In this document: piece by piece, positions 1 through 8,926 of the stretch
Layout of the letters: each line of letters begins with the position of its first letter
Position numbering within the stretch: the stretch's first letter is position 1
Source: Deferribacteraceae bacterium UBA6793
GTDB lineage: Bacteria > Chrysiogenota > Deferribacteres > Deferribacterales > Geovibrionaceae
Reading direction: 5' to 3'
Assembly: GCA_002452405.1 (NCBI GenBank)
Contig: DKFP01000011.1
Location: 196,228-260,227, forward strand
Length of the DNA: 64,000 nucleotides
Program-made: the position numbers and the translations under genes
Notes under the pieces: generated by a model
Told to the model about the DNA's origin: nothing
The model's input: only the letters and a program-made list of their open reading frames with translations
The model's database searches: none

Positions 1-51
1 TAGCTGTGTGGAGAATATAGAATTCTCCCAAGTACTTTGCCATGTCACACC

Positions 52-858
52 TTAAAAGTTTAAACTGAGGCTTTCTATACGGTTTATATGTATCGCTTCC
101 GGAGTCACTGGTCTAACTGCTCCAAAAAGATGCCCTGAGTGATGTGAAAGTATTATATGTTTCAAATTACGGAGTATCTCTTCAGGGAAGTTTATAGAAC
201 ACCGTGAAATCTCATCGAGTACCTTTGTTCCGAGGAACAGGTGACCGAACATCTTGTTATCCTCTGAGCGGGTGTAATTGCCCTCTTCTCCGTCATAGGC
301 ATATACCTTACCGCGATCGTGCATAAACAAACCTGTCAGGAAAATATCTCTGTCGAGGTTTGACTGCTTAGTGATTAACGGGAGCATCTCAAATCCCATT
401 TTCATGACTTCAAGTGTATGGACAAATAACCCGCCACTGAAAGCGTGGTGGCTGTTTATACTTGCAGGATCTTTTATTATCTTTGACCAGTAAAGCCCAT
501 TCTCAAAAAAGCTGTTGATGAGGAACTTGCAATGCTGGTTATGTATCTCGTCCATGTAATCCATAATGTCCGAGAGATGGTAATTCAGCATATTGCTTTC
601 ATCTCGCTCGACTCTGGTAACAGAAACCAGTCTTCTACCGTTCACGCTGTTGCTTTTGCCATAAATGACAACTTTCTCATTCTCGCTGCATATTTTCGCA
701 ACATGGTCAATGTTGTGAAAACAGTTAAAGACATCATGCCCGTCCTTGTTTGAAACAGTCAGCTTCAAGAAAGGTCTTTGGTTCTTGTCATGCGCTTCCT
801 GAATGCTTTTAACATCGTATTTGCCACAGATTGTTTCGGGCTTAGTTTGTGTTACCAT
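52..858 (-). CDS. OB-fold/HD-domain hydrolase, YhaM-like exoribonuclease family
   Basis: About 268 residues. The N-terminal ~100 residues look like an OB-fold nucleic-acid-binding domain. The rest is an HD domain with HHAFSGGLFVHTLEVM, the metal-binding pair in MHDRGKVYAY and a late HIILSHHSGHLFGAVRP motif. This order matches the YhaM/Cbf1 3'-5' exoribonucleases and the related HD domains of mobile-element proteins. The ATG at 858 is chosen because AGCGAGG lies just upstream; the longer reading frame has no ribosome site. The C-terminus stops soon after the PEAIHI motif, so it is slightly short. Substrate specificity cannot be read from sequence. It is divergent from a small HTH gene and shares its operator-like region. 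Confidence 0.65.
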   Translation of the reverse strand: MVTQTKPETICGKYDVKSIQEAHDKNQRPFLKLTVSNKDGHDVFNCFHNIDHVAKICSENEKVVIYGKSNSVNGRRLVSVTRVERDESNMLNYHLSDIMDYMDEIHNQHCKFLINSFFENGLYWSKIIKDPASINSHHAFSGGLFVHTLEVMKMGFEMLPLITKQSNLDRDIFLTGLFMHDRGKVYAYDGEEGNYTRSEDNKMFGHLFLGTKVLDEISRCSINFPEEILRNLKHIILSHHSGHLFGAVRPVTPEAIHINRIESLSLNF

Positions 859-870
859 ATCGACCTCGCT

Positions 871-919
871 GTTCCCGGAAAAACGGGAACAATGTCTAAA
901 TAATATCCGGTTTCCCGGA
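871..919. promoter_or_regulatory. Paired inverted repeats between divergent genes
   Basis: Two palindromes lie between the HD hydrolase and the small HTH gene: GTTCCCG-N6-CGGGAAC (871-890) and TCCGG-N4-CCGGA (906-919). They share a CCCGG-like core. They are placed as operators for divergent promoters would be; binding by the adjacent HTH protein is inference. Confidence 0.45.
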
Positions 920-969
920 GATTGCAAGATAAAATTTGAAATAATTATTTTTGGAAGGTATAAACAGGT

Positions 970-1185
970 ATGAAAATACAAGTGACGATAAAGCCGGAGA
1001 GATTGGAAGAGCTGAGAGCGAGATATAACACCAATACTCTGGGTAAAATTCTGAACCATGATACAGCACTGAAACTGCTACGTGATGGCGATGCCAATAT
1101 CACTATGCGGAATTTCTACAAACTCTGCCAGGCAATGGACTGGCCATTTCATGAATATCTGAACGCGGAAGAGATTCAAAGTTAA
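970..1185 (+). CDS. Small Cro/C1-like HTH protein
   Basis: 71 residues. Residues ~20-65 (LGKILNHDTALKLLRDGDANITMRN and FYKLCQAMDWPFHEYL) have the helix spacing of a short XRE/Cro-type DNA-binding domain, where helix 3 and a C-terminal LCxALD-like segment are typical. There is no additional domain, so it would act as a small repressor. A GGAAGG/CAGG sequence precedes the ATG. Its position opposite the HD hydrolase, with palindromes between them, suggests autoregulation of the pair. The HTH match is divergent and rests on pattern only. Confidence 0.55.
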   Translation: MKIQVTIKPERLEELRARYNTNTLGKILNHDTALKLLRDGDANITMRNFYKLCQAMDWPFHEYLNAEEIQS

Positions 1186-1303
1186 ATATCTTATAAGTAG
1201 ACATAATCTAGGCTACATGCTCCTGCTCAGCAACTCATTTGACATGCCAAATATATTATATTAACAGCCTGATATTGGCTGAATAAATATTGGGAGTATC
1301 AAC

Positions 1304-1933
1304 ATGAGTGAAGAAAGCAACAATGAGGCTGAGCAGGAATTGGCATTTGGCAATGTTGACGTGACTATATCGTCTGCAATTCACCGGGTTCTGCGGAACA
1401 AAAACATCACATATGAGCGGCAAATCCAACATATTCGGGATATTGTTGCACATTATGACGCGTTGGTTGCTGAGCAGCACCAAATGTATGAGTTGCCGAA
1501 AGAATTAATTCAGCTTTTAGTTGAACGAATGCTTATTCGTGAGCATAATGACTATTCAATACATGCAATGCATACGCTGCAATTCGTGCTGACATCATCT
1601 GTTGGCATAACAATAGTCAGTAAAATGGCTAATATCAATAGATATATAGATGATTTTAAATTTCTGAATGACAAACCGCGCTGGGTAAAATTTATCTACA
1701 GTCGGATCATCAACTGGGACAACACTAAACAGGGCACACTCTACTCAATGCGGATCATCGCAGAGGTTAAAGAGTTCTACGGCTATAAGACAGACAGGGC
1801 AATCAAACACGAAATTTCCAATGCTCGTGCATGGTTCGTTCAGTATAAAAAACGCAAAGAGCAAAAACGCTACATGGAGTTCCAGAAAATTGTGGACGAT
1901 GCGAATGATGAACTGAAGCGGAAAAATGAGTAA
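1304..1933 (+). CDS. Hypothetical protein, 209 aa
   Basis: I do not recognise this family. It is 209 residues, soluble, with an acidic N-terminus, a mainly helical middle (HTLQFVLTSSVGITIVSKM is hydrophobic but too short and charged-flanked to be a clear membrane span) and a highly basic Lys/Arg-rich C-terminus (about residues 180-208) that could bind nucleic acid. GGGAG sits seven bases before the ATG and a strong hairpin terminator follows at once, so it is a real monocistronic gene. It lies in the accessory region, upstream of the CRISPR locus. Confidence 0.6.
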   Translation: MSEESNNEAEQELAFGNVDVTISSAIHRVLRNKNITYERQIQHIRDIVAHYDALVAEQHQMYELPKELIQLLVERMLIREHNDYSIHAMHTLQFVLTSSVGITIVSKMANINRYIDDFKFLNDKPRWVKFIYSRIINWDNTKQGTLYSMRIIAEVKEFYGYKTDRAIKHEISNARAWFVQYKKRKEQKRYMEFQKIVDDANDELKRKNE

Positions 1934-1951
1934 GAATAATAAGGTGAAATT

Positions 1952-1975
1952 AGGCTCCGCCGTAAAGCGGAGCCT
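1952..1975. terminator. Bidirectional hairpin terminator
   Basis: A perfect 9-bp stem AGGCTCCGC/GCGGAGCCT with a 6-nt loop lies between two convergent genes, followed by TTATAT. Confidence 0.75.
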
Positions 1976-1983
1976 TATATGAT

Positions 1984-2373
1984 TTACTGGAAAAGTCCTG
2001 CTTTTGTCTCGCCCTGTGCAGTGGACAGCGCATAGTTCTCTACAACATCGCCTTTGAATACAACAAGAAGAGTCTTCGTTGTGTCATTCGTACCGCCGAC
2101 AAATGCTCCGGCAATAGGTACAAAGTTGATAGCCTTGTGCGACTTTCTGATAAATTGATATTCCCATTTCTCAAGACCGGATTCTGTGAAGTCCACCTTC
2201 TGCGGTTCACCAAAGCTCCTGCGCAGATCAGCCTTTGTGGATGTCCCTTTAACGATTGTTTGTGAGACAGACTCATTCGTTGCTTCAGCAAGTTTTGAGT
2301 TGCCTGTCTTCGCCGCACAACCACTGAACATCACCATAATCCCAAGCAGTAACGAGATAATAAATACTTTCAC
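1984..2373 (-). CDS. BamE/SmpA-like outer-membrane lipoprotein
   Basis: 129 residues. The N-terminus is a lipoprotein signal peptide ending in the lipobox FSGC, so the mature protein is acylated at Cys19. Residues ~40-75 (VKGTSTKADLRRSFGEPQKV, then EKWEYQF) match the turn-strand pattern of the BamE/SmpA/OmlA fold. That fold is used in barrel-assembly accessory proteins and in many small lipoproteins of mobile elements. It is only 9 nt downstream of a secreted protein gene on the same strand, so the two probably form one transcript. The role is not known; a dedicated plasmid or phage-type lipoprotein is as likely as a Bam subunit. Confidence 0.65.
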   Translation of the reverse strand: MKVFIISLLLGIMVMFSGCAAKTGNSKLAEATNESVSQTIVKGTSTKADLRRSFGEPQKVDFTESGLEKWEYQFIRKSHKAINFVPIAGAFVGGTNDTTKTLLVVFKGDVVENYALSTAQGETKAGLFQ

Positions 2374-2382
2374 AATATCCCC

Positions 2383-3306
2383 CTATTTCAAAGTGGTCCT
2401 TATCATCTGCTTTGTTTCCTCTATAACCTCGGAATTGATAAGTTTGCCGTCGCCCTGTACGAAGTATGGGATTTTAAGCTCGTAGGTTATCCTGTAGCCC
2501 GCCATGTAAGGATAGGCTTCAAGTTTGTATTGATAGGCAACGTAATCTGACCTGAAAAGAATAGGGTCTTCATCCATGTTGTCGATGCACTGCTTATAAA
2601 CATCAGGTTCCAGTGTTGGGAAGATGTAGGTGATAATGTACTTAAGACTGTCCCTTTTCTCGCCGTTGAATATGCTGACATACTTGTTTGAGTTCCTGAT
2701 AATGTTTGTCAGATTATCCAGCTTGCCGTTGTATTGGAATGAATCCGTGAGAGTATAAACAGCGCAGTAGGTGTCGTTCTCTTTGATGGCATCAAATGAG
2801 TTCTGGATGTCGTATTTGATGTTGGTTGACGTATCCAGTGGTTTAGGTCCGAACAGTGAAAAGCCTCTGCTCATCACTTCGGCGAACTTGGTAGGCAGTG
2901 TTAATGCCATTTTGTTGTTCTGGATGTAATATGGTAGCTTTGCCTCTGTATATGCTGTTCTGTTGGTCCCTATGGGTTTTATGCTGTGGTTACCGAAATA
3001 CGCCAGAGAGATGAAATTACCTTCCTGAGACTTGACACCCAGCACACCTGTCCAGCCCTGCACATGCTCGTTGTACATGAACTTATAAAACTTCTTCATC
3101 TCAGAGTATGAGGCAAGTCTTTTACCCACCAGGTTAGCTATATCGTCCTGTGTGAATGTGACATCCCCGTATCCTTTGGCAGGAACAAGGATGTTCTTTG
3201 TGACAAGTTCTGAAGAGAGGTCGTATTGAGTGACAGTATCTTCAGCATAAGCGAAAGCTGAGTTGATACATAGTATCATGACTAAAAGCAACCGTTTCAT
3301 GTTCAC
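2383..3306 (-). CDS. Secreted hypothetical protein, 307 aa
   Basis: I do not recognise the family. It starts with a typical Sec signal peptide (KRLLLVMILCINSAFAYA, cleavage near residue 21), followed by a soluble periplasmic or surface domain with no further membrane span. Conserved Cys pairs are absent (two scattered Cys, at YCAVYTL and YKQCIDN). The ATG is preceded by GAGGTG. It is co-directional with and 9 nt from the downstream lipoprotein gene, which suggests that the two envelope proteins work together. Confidence 0.6.
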   Translation of the reverse strand: MNMKRLLLVMILCINSAFAYAEDTVTQYDLSSELVTKNILVPAKGYGDVTFTQDDIANLVGKRLASYSEMKKFYKFMYNEHVQGWTGVLGVKSQEGNFISLAYFGNHSIKPIGTNRTAYTEAKLPYYIQNNKMALTLPTKFAEVMSRGFSLFGPKPLDTSTNIKYDIQNSFDAIKENDTYCAVYTLTDSFQYNGKLDNLTNIIRNSNKYVSIFNGEKRDSLKYIITYIFPTLEPDVYKQCIDNMDEDPILFRSDYVAYQYKLEAYPYMAGYRITYELKIPYFVQGDGKLINSEVIEETKQMIRTTLK

Positions 3307-3418
3307 CTCGTAATATAATACACAGAATGGATAGAAATATAGAGTAACAGACAGATAAAGTCAATTATGATGTAGTATCATCTATGTTTATCATTTTGGA
3401 AAAATAATATATTTCCGT

Positions 3419-3766
3419 ATGGAAATAAACGAAGCCAAAATGACTGAATTCATGGAAATTCTAGCGGTAAATATCAAGAAGCTGCGCAAGGGTAAGGGCT
3501 ACTCTCAGGAGAGGCTGGCTGAACTTGCGGGGCTGCATCCCACCTATGTGTCACATCTGGAAACCGGCAAAGCGAATCCCACGGTTGCGATACTTCTTAG
3601 TCTGTCCGAAAATCTGGGCGTGAACGTTGAAAGGCTGTTGATGCCTGAGACTGACTTTCTCGCTGATGAAACGTTGCAGAAGCTACAGAAGAGACTTGAG
3701 ACTGCCGACAGCGGAAAGAAGGCGGCGGTAACTGCCATTTTATCTGAATTGAATACATTGATGTAA
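3419..3766 (+). CDS. XRE-family transcriptional regulator
   Basis: 115 residues. Residues ~12-72 form a canonical HTH_3 domain: NIKKLRKGKGYSQERLAELAG, then HPTYVSHLETGKANPTV and LLSLSENLGVNVERLL. The C-terminal ~40 residues are a helical tail. Such proteins are often phage or element repressors. An alternative start is the ATG at 3440; neither has a strong ribosome site. The A/T-rich sequence at the start contains GGAAA...TTTCC half-sites that could be an autoregulatory operator. It lies ~120 nt upstream of cas10 on the same strand, so it could control the CRISPR operon; that is inference. Confidence 0.8.
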   Translation: MEINEAKMTEFMEILAVNIKKLRKGKGYSQERLAELAGLHPTYVSHLETGKANPTVAILLSLSENLGVNVERLLMPETDFLADETLQKLQKRLETADSGKKAAVTAILSELNTLM

Positions 3767-3888
3767 TGTTTCACTGGTTTCCTTACCTGAACTCTTAAGA
3801 AATTCAAAAACTTCTCGACTATAAGTTAATTCTTTTCACGCCTCCTCAGGTTTTGTGTTATATTTGTGGCATATGTGCGGGAGGAGTG

Positions 3889-5340
3889 ATGGCATACTAT
3901 CTTATTCAATATGACATAACCGGAATTCAGTCTTTTATCTTTTCAACAAATAAAATGAAAGAGAACATCGGAGCATCGGCTCTGGTTGCTTTTTTATTTA
4001 AAGAAGAACTCAGAGAAATTGTTAAAAATGCTGGCGGTGCATGGGATTGGGAAAATGAATCTTCATTTGATACCAATAAAATTACTAAACCGAAAATAGT
4101 ATATATTGGCGGCGGAAATGCGCTTGTCGCTTTTCCTGATAAAGAATCTGCAAAAGACGCCACGTCTAAATTATCGAAAATTATCTTTGAAAAAACGTAT
4201 AACCAATTAAGACTTGCCGTTGGCACTTGTGAAATGTCTGGTAGTTTTCAAGTAGACAAGGACAATTTAAGAAAAAAACTCAAGGAATGTAAAAAGAATT
4301 ATTGTATTACACAGCCTCTCATGGGGATGGGCATAATTAGAGAATGCGATTCTGATAAGCTACCAGCATTTCGATATATTGAAGGAATCTATGTTTCTCT
4401 TCCATCCTATAATAAAAGAAAAGCGTGTAAGAATGCCCAGCAAATTTTTTGTCCAAAAGACGAAAAGAATAAGTTTGAGATCCCCCTTGAATTTGATGAC
4501 CTAACTTCTGATACAGCGAGAAATTACATTGCAGTTGTTCACATAGACGGAAACAGCATGGGGAAAAAGATTGATGCTGCAATCAGCGAAGAAAATGACT
4601 ATTCAAAAGCTGTCGAATCTTTACGAAAAATATCAATAAAAATAACAAATTCTTACAACGATACTTTGTGTGAGTTATTCGCTGCTGTGTGTGAAAAACT
4701 GGAGAATAAAGAGTTCAGAGACACTATCGGTGCTAAAAAGATTAACGATAAAGATTGTATTCCGATGCGCCGAATCGTTGCAAACGGAGACGATATTACC
4801 TTTGTTTGTAACGCTAAAATAGGGATTTCCGCAGCTATTCATTTCTTAAAAGAACTGGAGAGAAGAGGCTATTATGCCTGTGCCGGCGTGGCTATTGTTA
4901 AAAAAGCTTTCCCTTTTTACAGGGCATATGAGCTTGCCGAGGAGCTTTGCTCGTCTGCTAAAAAGAAAGCGAAGGGAATAGACGAAAACGATCCTAAAAG
5001 TTTTATTGATTTTCATATAGTAACATCTGGTGTCATGACCGATCTGGAAGGAATCAGAAAGAAACAATATGAAATTGGTGGTAAATCACTGTTATCCAGA
5101 CCTTTTGCGATGGACACCATATCTTGTGACCTGCTTTGCAAAATCAACTCATTAAATGATAAACTCCCAAGAAATAAGAAAATGGCACTTGAGCTTGCTC
5201 TTTTAACCTCACAGAAAGAGGCAGAGGTTGCTCTGGCAGAAGTCAAATCAAGAGGACATCTTGATGATGTCGCAAATTATGAACAGCTTATAAAATATTT
5301 TGATGCGCTGGAGGCAATGGAATTCTATGAAGAGATATAG
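3889..5340 (+). CDS. cas10: Cas10-like large subunit without HD domain (type III-D variant)
   Basis: 483 residues from the ATG at 3889, which follows GGGAGGAG; the longer frame has no ribosome site. It begins directly with the first palm domain (YYLIQYDITGIQSFIF), so the N-terminal HD DNase domain of most Cas10 proteins is absent. Palm 1 carries HIDGNSMGKKI (Asp at ~220). Palm 2 carries ANGDDITFV, an NGDD version of the GGDD cyclase motif with both Asp (301-302) present. Established for Cas10: the palm pair makes cyclic oligoadenylates when target RNA binds. Inference: this complex signals by cOA but does not cut DNA through Cas10. It is first gene of a five-gene overlapping effector operon. 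Confidence 0.88.
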   Translation: MAYYLIQYDITGIQSFIFSTNKMKENIGASALVAFLFKEELREIVKNAGGAWDWENESSFDTNKITKPKIVYIGGGNALVAFPDKESAKDATSKLSKIIFEKTYNQLRLAVGTCEMSGSFQVDKDNLRKKLKECKKNYCITQPLMGMGIIRECDSDKLPAFRYIEGIYVSLPSYNKRKACKNAQQIFCPKDEKNKFEIPLEFDDLTSDTARNYIAVVHIDGNSMGKKIDAAISEENDYSKAVESLRKISIKITNSYNDTLCELFAAVCEKLENKEFRDTIGAKKINDKDCIPMRRIVANGDDITFVCNAKIGISAAIHFLKELERRGYYACAGVAIVKKAFPFYRAYELAEELCSSAKKKAKGIDENDPKSFIDFHIVTSGVMTDLEGIRKKQYEIGGKSLLSRPFAMDTISCDLLCKINSLNDKLPRNKKMALELALLTSQKEAEVALAEVKSRGHLDDVANYEQLIKYFDALEAMEFYEEI

Positions 5341-7234
5341 ATTAAAACTCACGACCATTTCAGAATCCATACCTGCCAGCGGAGAGGGGAAAGGGGGTTT
5401 TGATAACGATATAACCCATATTAACGGTATCCCTTTTATCCCTGCAAAGAGAATCAAAGGTATTCTCAGGGAGTCGGCACTTGAATTGGCTGATGCCGGA
5501 ATAGATGTAAAGATGGACAGGATTTTTGGCTTATCCGGCTCAAAGAATTCATGTGCTTTGACTATTCATGATGGTTATTTGAAAGATCATGATGAGATTC
5601 ATAAATGCGTGATAGCTCATAAATGGGCAGAAGAGGAAGTGCTGGGATATTACACTGTTAAGAGTGCCAGAACTGCAATTGATAAAGAAGATGGAGTTGC
5701 TAAGGATCACTGTCTGTTTGTTGACCGAGTTCTTAAAAGAAACCTTGAGTTCAACTTTGATGTGGGATTGGCTGATGACCTTCAAGAAGACTTTAAGAAA
5801 ATCTGCAAGGTAACGAGAAGTTTCGGACTCAACCGCTCAAGGGGTTTCGGTGAGATTAAACTTGAGTTAATAGCTCGTAATGACAATGCCAAGAGTTTTG
5901 ACATAAATAAGAACCTATCCGGAGAATGTGTTCTCCATCTTAAACTCAGAACTGATTCCGACGTGTTTGTTGCGCAATCTGTCGGTTCATCCCAGAGATC
6001 TGAAAGATTCATCCCCGGCACAAATATTCTCGGAGCTTTCGCTGCGTTGTATCTTGCCGAAGTGAAGCCGGAAATTCCGAATAAAGACGCAGATTTTAGA
6101 GAGCTGTTCCTTTCCGGAAAGGTATCTTTCGGGAGTGCCAATCCGGAAGTTAATGGAAGAATATATAGGAAGTCACCTCTCTGCATTCAAAAAGTTAAAG
6201 ATAAGGATGATGTGGTAAACTCTCTTGCAGAAGAGAGCGAAGAGCAGCTCAAAGGGCTGCCTGCTGAATTCTGCGGTATAGAAGATGGTAACGCATTTTA
6301 TACGAATATAACCACAAGTATAACGTATCATCACGCAAGACCTGATGACAAATCAATCGGACATGCAACTGAAAAGGCTGGAGAGTTCTATCAGTTTGAA
6401 ACTATAAGCAGAGATCAGGTATTTGTATCTGAAATATACGGCGATGCTGAAAATTTGCGTAAATTGGTCAAGCTGCTCGATGGTAAGTCATACCTGAAAA
6501 TTGGAAAGTCACGCACTGCCCAGTATGGTAAGTGTTTGATTGAAAGTATTACAATGACCAAAGCTGAAACAGTAGAGGCAGGTGAATATGTTTATTGCGA
6601 ATCACCTATGATACTTGTTGATTCTGTTGGTCAATTTACTGCAAAGGATAACAATTTTACTCCTGTTCATATTTCGCATACAAATATTGGCGGATATCTT
6701 TCTGTCTGGAATCTGCCGAGAATCCAGTGTACCGCACTTGCAGGGGGTTCTGTATTTAAAGTTTCCGAAGGTTTTTCTCTCCCGCTCAAGGGTTATGGTT
6801 TGCGAACAGCCGAAGGTTTCGGCAGACTGCGACCCATAGGTAAAAATAAGTATATCTTGAAGCAGGAAAACAGCACTGTCGAAAATGACATACCAACAAA
6901 CTCTAATCAGCAGGAACTTGCAGAATACATAAAAAAAGAGAGAGTAAAAAAAGACATTTTACTGAAGGTTTATAGCGATAATCGGAAAAATCCCTGTTCA
7001 AAGTCGTTTTTGAGCAGAATAAGGAGTATCGTCAGATTTTCGGAAAACGCCGGAGATTTGGAAAAGAACCGTAAAGCTGTGAAAGATACCGATTCCGGGA
7101 AAGAATCAATGAAGCGACTGGAAAAAGTGGTTGATTTTGAATGTTATAAAGATAACTTCAAGCTTAATAAATTCTATTTGGAAACCCATTTAAGAAAACT
7201 TGAGCTTTCCGGAAGGAAGAAAAATGATCAATAA
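5327..7234 (+). CDS. Cas7-Cas5-Cas11 fusion subunit
   Basis: 635 residues from the ATG at 5327; it overlaps cas10 by 14 nt. Residues 1-~195 form a Cas7-type RAMP domain (IPFIPAKRIKGILRESALE, then glycine-rich loop GLNRSRGFGEI). Residues ~200-505 form a second RAMP unit (FIPGTNILGAFAALYL, glycine-rich GLRTAEGFGRLRP near 490) consistent with Cas5. Residues ~510-635 are helical, charged and Lys-rich, as expected of Cas11. The order Cas7-Cas5-Cas11 in one chain is the hallmark of the III-D variant described from Synechocystis. It should hold the crRNA 5' tag and act as a backbone segment. The Cas11 call rests on position and helical character, not on a clear motif. Confidence 0.78.
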   Translation: MKRYRLKLTTISESIPASGEGKGGFDNDITHINGIPFIPAKRIKGILRESALELADAGIDVKMDRIFGLSGSKNSCALTIHDGYLKDHDEIHKCVIAHKWAEEEVLGYYTVKSARTAIDKEDGVAKDHCLFVDRVLKRNLEFNFDVGLADDLQEDFKKICKVTRSFGLNRSRGFGEIKLELIARNDNAKSFDINKNLSGECVLHLKLRTDSDVFVAQSVGSSQRSERFIPGTNILGAFAALYLAEVKPEIPNKDADFRELFLSGKVSFGSANPEVNGRIYRKSPLCIQKVKDKDDVVNSLAEESEEQLKGLPAEFCGIEDGNAFYTNITTSITYHHARPDDKSIGHATEKAGEFYQFETISRDQVFVSEIYGDAENLRKLVKLLDGKSYLKIGKSRTAQYGKCLIESITMTKAETVEAGEYVYCESPMILVDSVGQFTAKDNNFTPVHISHTNIGGYLSVWNLPRIQCTALAGGSVFKVSEGFSLPLKGYGLRTAEGFGRLRPIGKNKYILKQENSTVENDIPTNSNQQELAEYIKKERVKKDILLKVYSDNRKNPCSKSFLSRIRSIVRFSENAGDLEKNRKAVKDTDSGKESMKRLEKVVDFECYKDNFKLNKFYLETHLRKLELSGRKKNDQ

Positions 7235-8474
7235 AAAAATAGTTAAAAGAATATATGTAAAAGGTCAATTGAAGAACGTTTCTCCTCTGCTCATCGGGTG
7301 CGGAAGTGACGAACAGTCGGACAGTGATATTGTAAGAGATTCCAATGGTAATTTGATGATACCGGGGACATCCATCGCAGGTGTGCTTAGGGCAATAGTT
7401 GGTAATGAAGATTTGTTTGGCGGAACAGATGATAAATCTTTAAATAGCCCTTTTAAAACCTACCATGCTGTTTCAAAACATAAAGTTTCTACCATCAGAG
7501 ATAATGTCCACCTGAAATATGAAACCAAGACTGCTAAGGATGGCGGCAAGTTTGATTATGAGATAATAGAGCCGGGGGCAGAATTTGATTTTCGCCTTGA
7601 GCTTTTGTTAAGGCAAGATGATTCAAAAGAAGTTCTGGAAAACTCATTCTGGCAAGCTGTCACGGTACTTAAAGACGGTCATGTCGCTTTAGGAGCAAAA
7701 ACGACACGGGGACTTGGGAAAGTGGTTCTGGAGGATATGAAGGCATTGTGCTTGGATATGACGTGTCCGGCTGATGTTGAAAAATGGATTGAGTTTGACT
7801 GGGACGGCGCAGACTTTAATTCACCTCTTGAGTTAGTGGAATATTCTGAGGGTAATCTTCATAAAATTGAATGTGATTTCACCATTGACGGCAGTGTACT
7901 AATCAGAGCATACAACAGCAGTGCAGAAGGCTCAGACTCCATACATCTGTCATACAAGGGGAATAAAAAAGACAATCAAGATAAGGAAGAAAAACTTCCA
8001 ATAATCTCCGGCACATCATGGGCAGGTTTTTTCAGGCATACATGCTGGGATTTACTGAAAGAGATTGGGAAGCCTGATGATATTCTGAAAGATATTCTGG
8101 ATGAATTGTTCGGCACTGTTGAAGGCGATAAAAAGAAAAAATCCCGTATCCGGTTTAGTGAAAGCAGGATAGAGGGCGGAGAGTTGATTCCCTACACACG
8201 CAATAAGATTGACAGGTTCACCGGCGGAACGGCATCAGGAGCTTTATTCACGAATGATGCGTGTTACGGTGGAAAAGTCAGATTAACTATATCAATTAAG
8301 GATGCAAAACCTTATGAAATAGGGTTGATAGAGCTTGCTTTGAAAGATATTTGCCTTGGCTTAAGAGCGATTGGCGGAGAGACAGGCGTCGGCAGAGGGA
8401 CGTTGAGCGGGGAATACGAACCAAAAAATGAGTATTTGAAATCGTTGGCAGAATATGGGGCGGTGCAGCAATGA
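7224..8474 (+). CDS. Cas7-2x tandem RAMP protein
   Basis: 416 residues from the ATG at 7224, preceded by GGAAGGAAG; it overlaps the previous gene by 11 nt. Two Cas7 domains are visible. Each has a substrate-site signature (IPGTSIAGVLRAIV at ~50 and ISGTSWAGFFRHTCW at ~260), a DLFGG or ELFGTV motif and a glycine-rich loop (TKTTRGLGKV near 158, GGETGVGRGTL near 383). Two fused Cas7 units fit the Cas7-2x subunit of III-Dv complexes, which lies along the crRNA and contributes target-RNA cleavage sites. Catalytic Asp residues cannot be assigned without alignment. Confidence 0.8.
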   Translation: MINKKIVKRIYVKGQLKNVSPLLIGCGSDEQSDSDIVRDSNGNLMIPGTSIAGVLRAIVGNEDLFGGTDDKSLNSPFKTYHAVSKHKVSTIRDNVHLKYETKTAKDGGKFDYEIIEPGAEFDFRLELLLRQDDSKEVLENSFWQAVTVLKDGHVALGAKTTRGLGKVVLEDMKALCLDMTCPADVEKWIEFDWDGADFNSPLELVEYSEGNLHKIECDFTIDGSVLIRAYNSSAEGSDSIHLSYKGNKKDNQDKEEKLPIISGTSWAGFFRHTCWDLLKEIGKPDDILKDILDELFGTVEGDKKKKSRIRFSESRIEGGELIPYTRNKIDRFTGGTASGALFTNDACYGGKVRLTISIKDAKPYEIGLIELALKDICLGLRAIGGETGVGRGTLSGEYEPKNEYLKSLAEYGAVQQ

Positions 8475-8926
8475 ATATCAGGGGAACATACAATGAGAAA
8501 TTTAATAACAGGACTCCGGTTATTCTGGCGTACCTTGATGATAAAGTTCAGTTTCTTGAAAGTGCGGAAGAGTTGGATAATCTGGATTTGGAGAATTTGC
8601 TGGAGCTTCGTATTTTCGACAGTGAAGGTGAACTGAGGTATTGGAGAAACCATGATGGAAAACTGGAACAAAGATATGTTGACGATGCCGGTAAGCAAAA
8701 GCACGAAGTTGAGTTTTTTCTCTGGGAAATAGCAGTGGACGGACAGGCTCCTGCCGAGCAAAGAGGTATGTTGTTGAAGCTTCCTAAACATCTTAATATT
8801 TCAGGAAACTCTGCGGCAATCAAAGTGATAAATTATTATGAATTTGATGAGAACGGATTGATTAATATACTGGATTCCAGATTTGCAGGAATCTGCTCAA
8901 AAGAGAAGGAGCAACAAAATGCCTGA
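8471..8926 (+). CDS. csx19: Csx19-like III-D accessory subunit
   Basis: 151 residues, start overlapping the stop of the preceding gene (ATGA). The pattern LLELRIFDSEGELRYWR in the middle, a Trp-containing LWEIAVDG segment and the closing YYEFDENGLINILDSRFAGI match what I know of Csx19 (TIGR03984), a small protein found only with III-D systems. It lies between Cas7-2x and the insertion-type Cas7, exactly the Csx19 position in the Synechocystis operon. It is acidic with no membrane segment. Its biochemical role is structural in the known complex. Confidence 0.72.
   Translation: MNIRGTYNEKFNNRTPVILAYLDDKVQFLESAEELDNLDLENLLELRIFDSEGELRYWRNHDGKLEQRYVDDAGKQKHEVEFFLWEIAVDGQAPAEQRGMLLKLPKHLNISGNSAAIKVINYYEFDENGLINILDSRFAGICSKEKEQQNA

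Noticed and set aside
3889..5340. Cas10 as a GGDEF diguanylate cyclase
   Set aside because: There is no GG(D/E)EF motif; the palm order, ITGIQSFIF start and RAMP neighbours identify Cas10.
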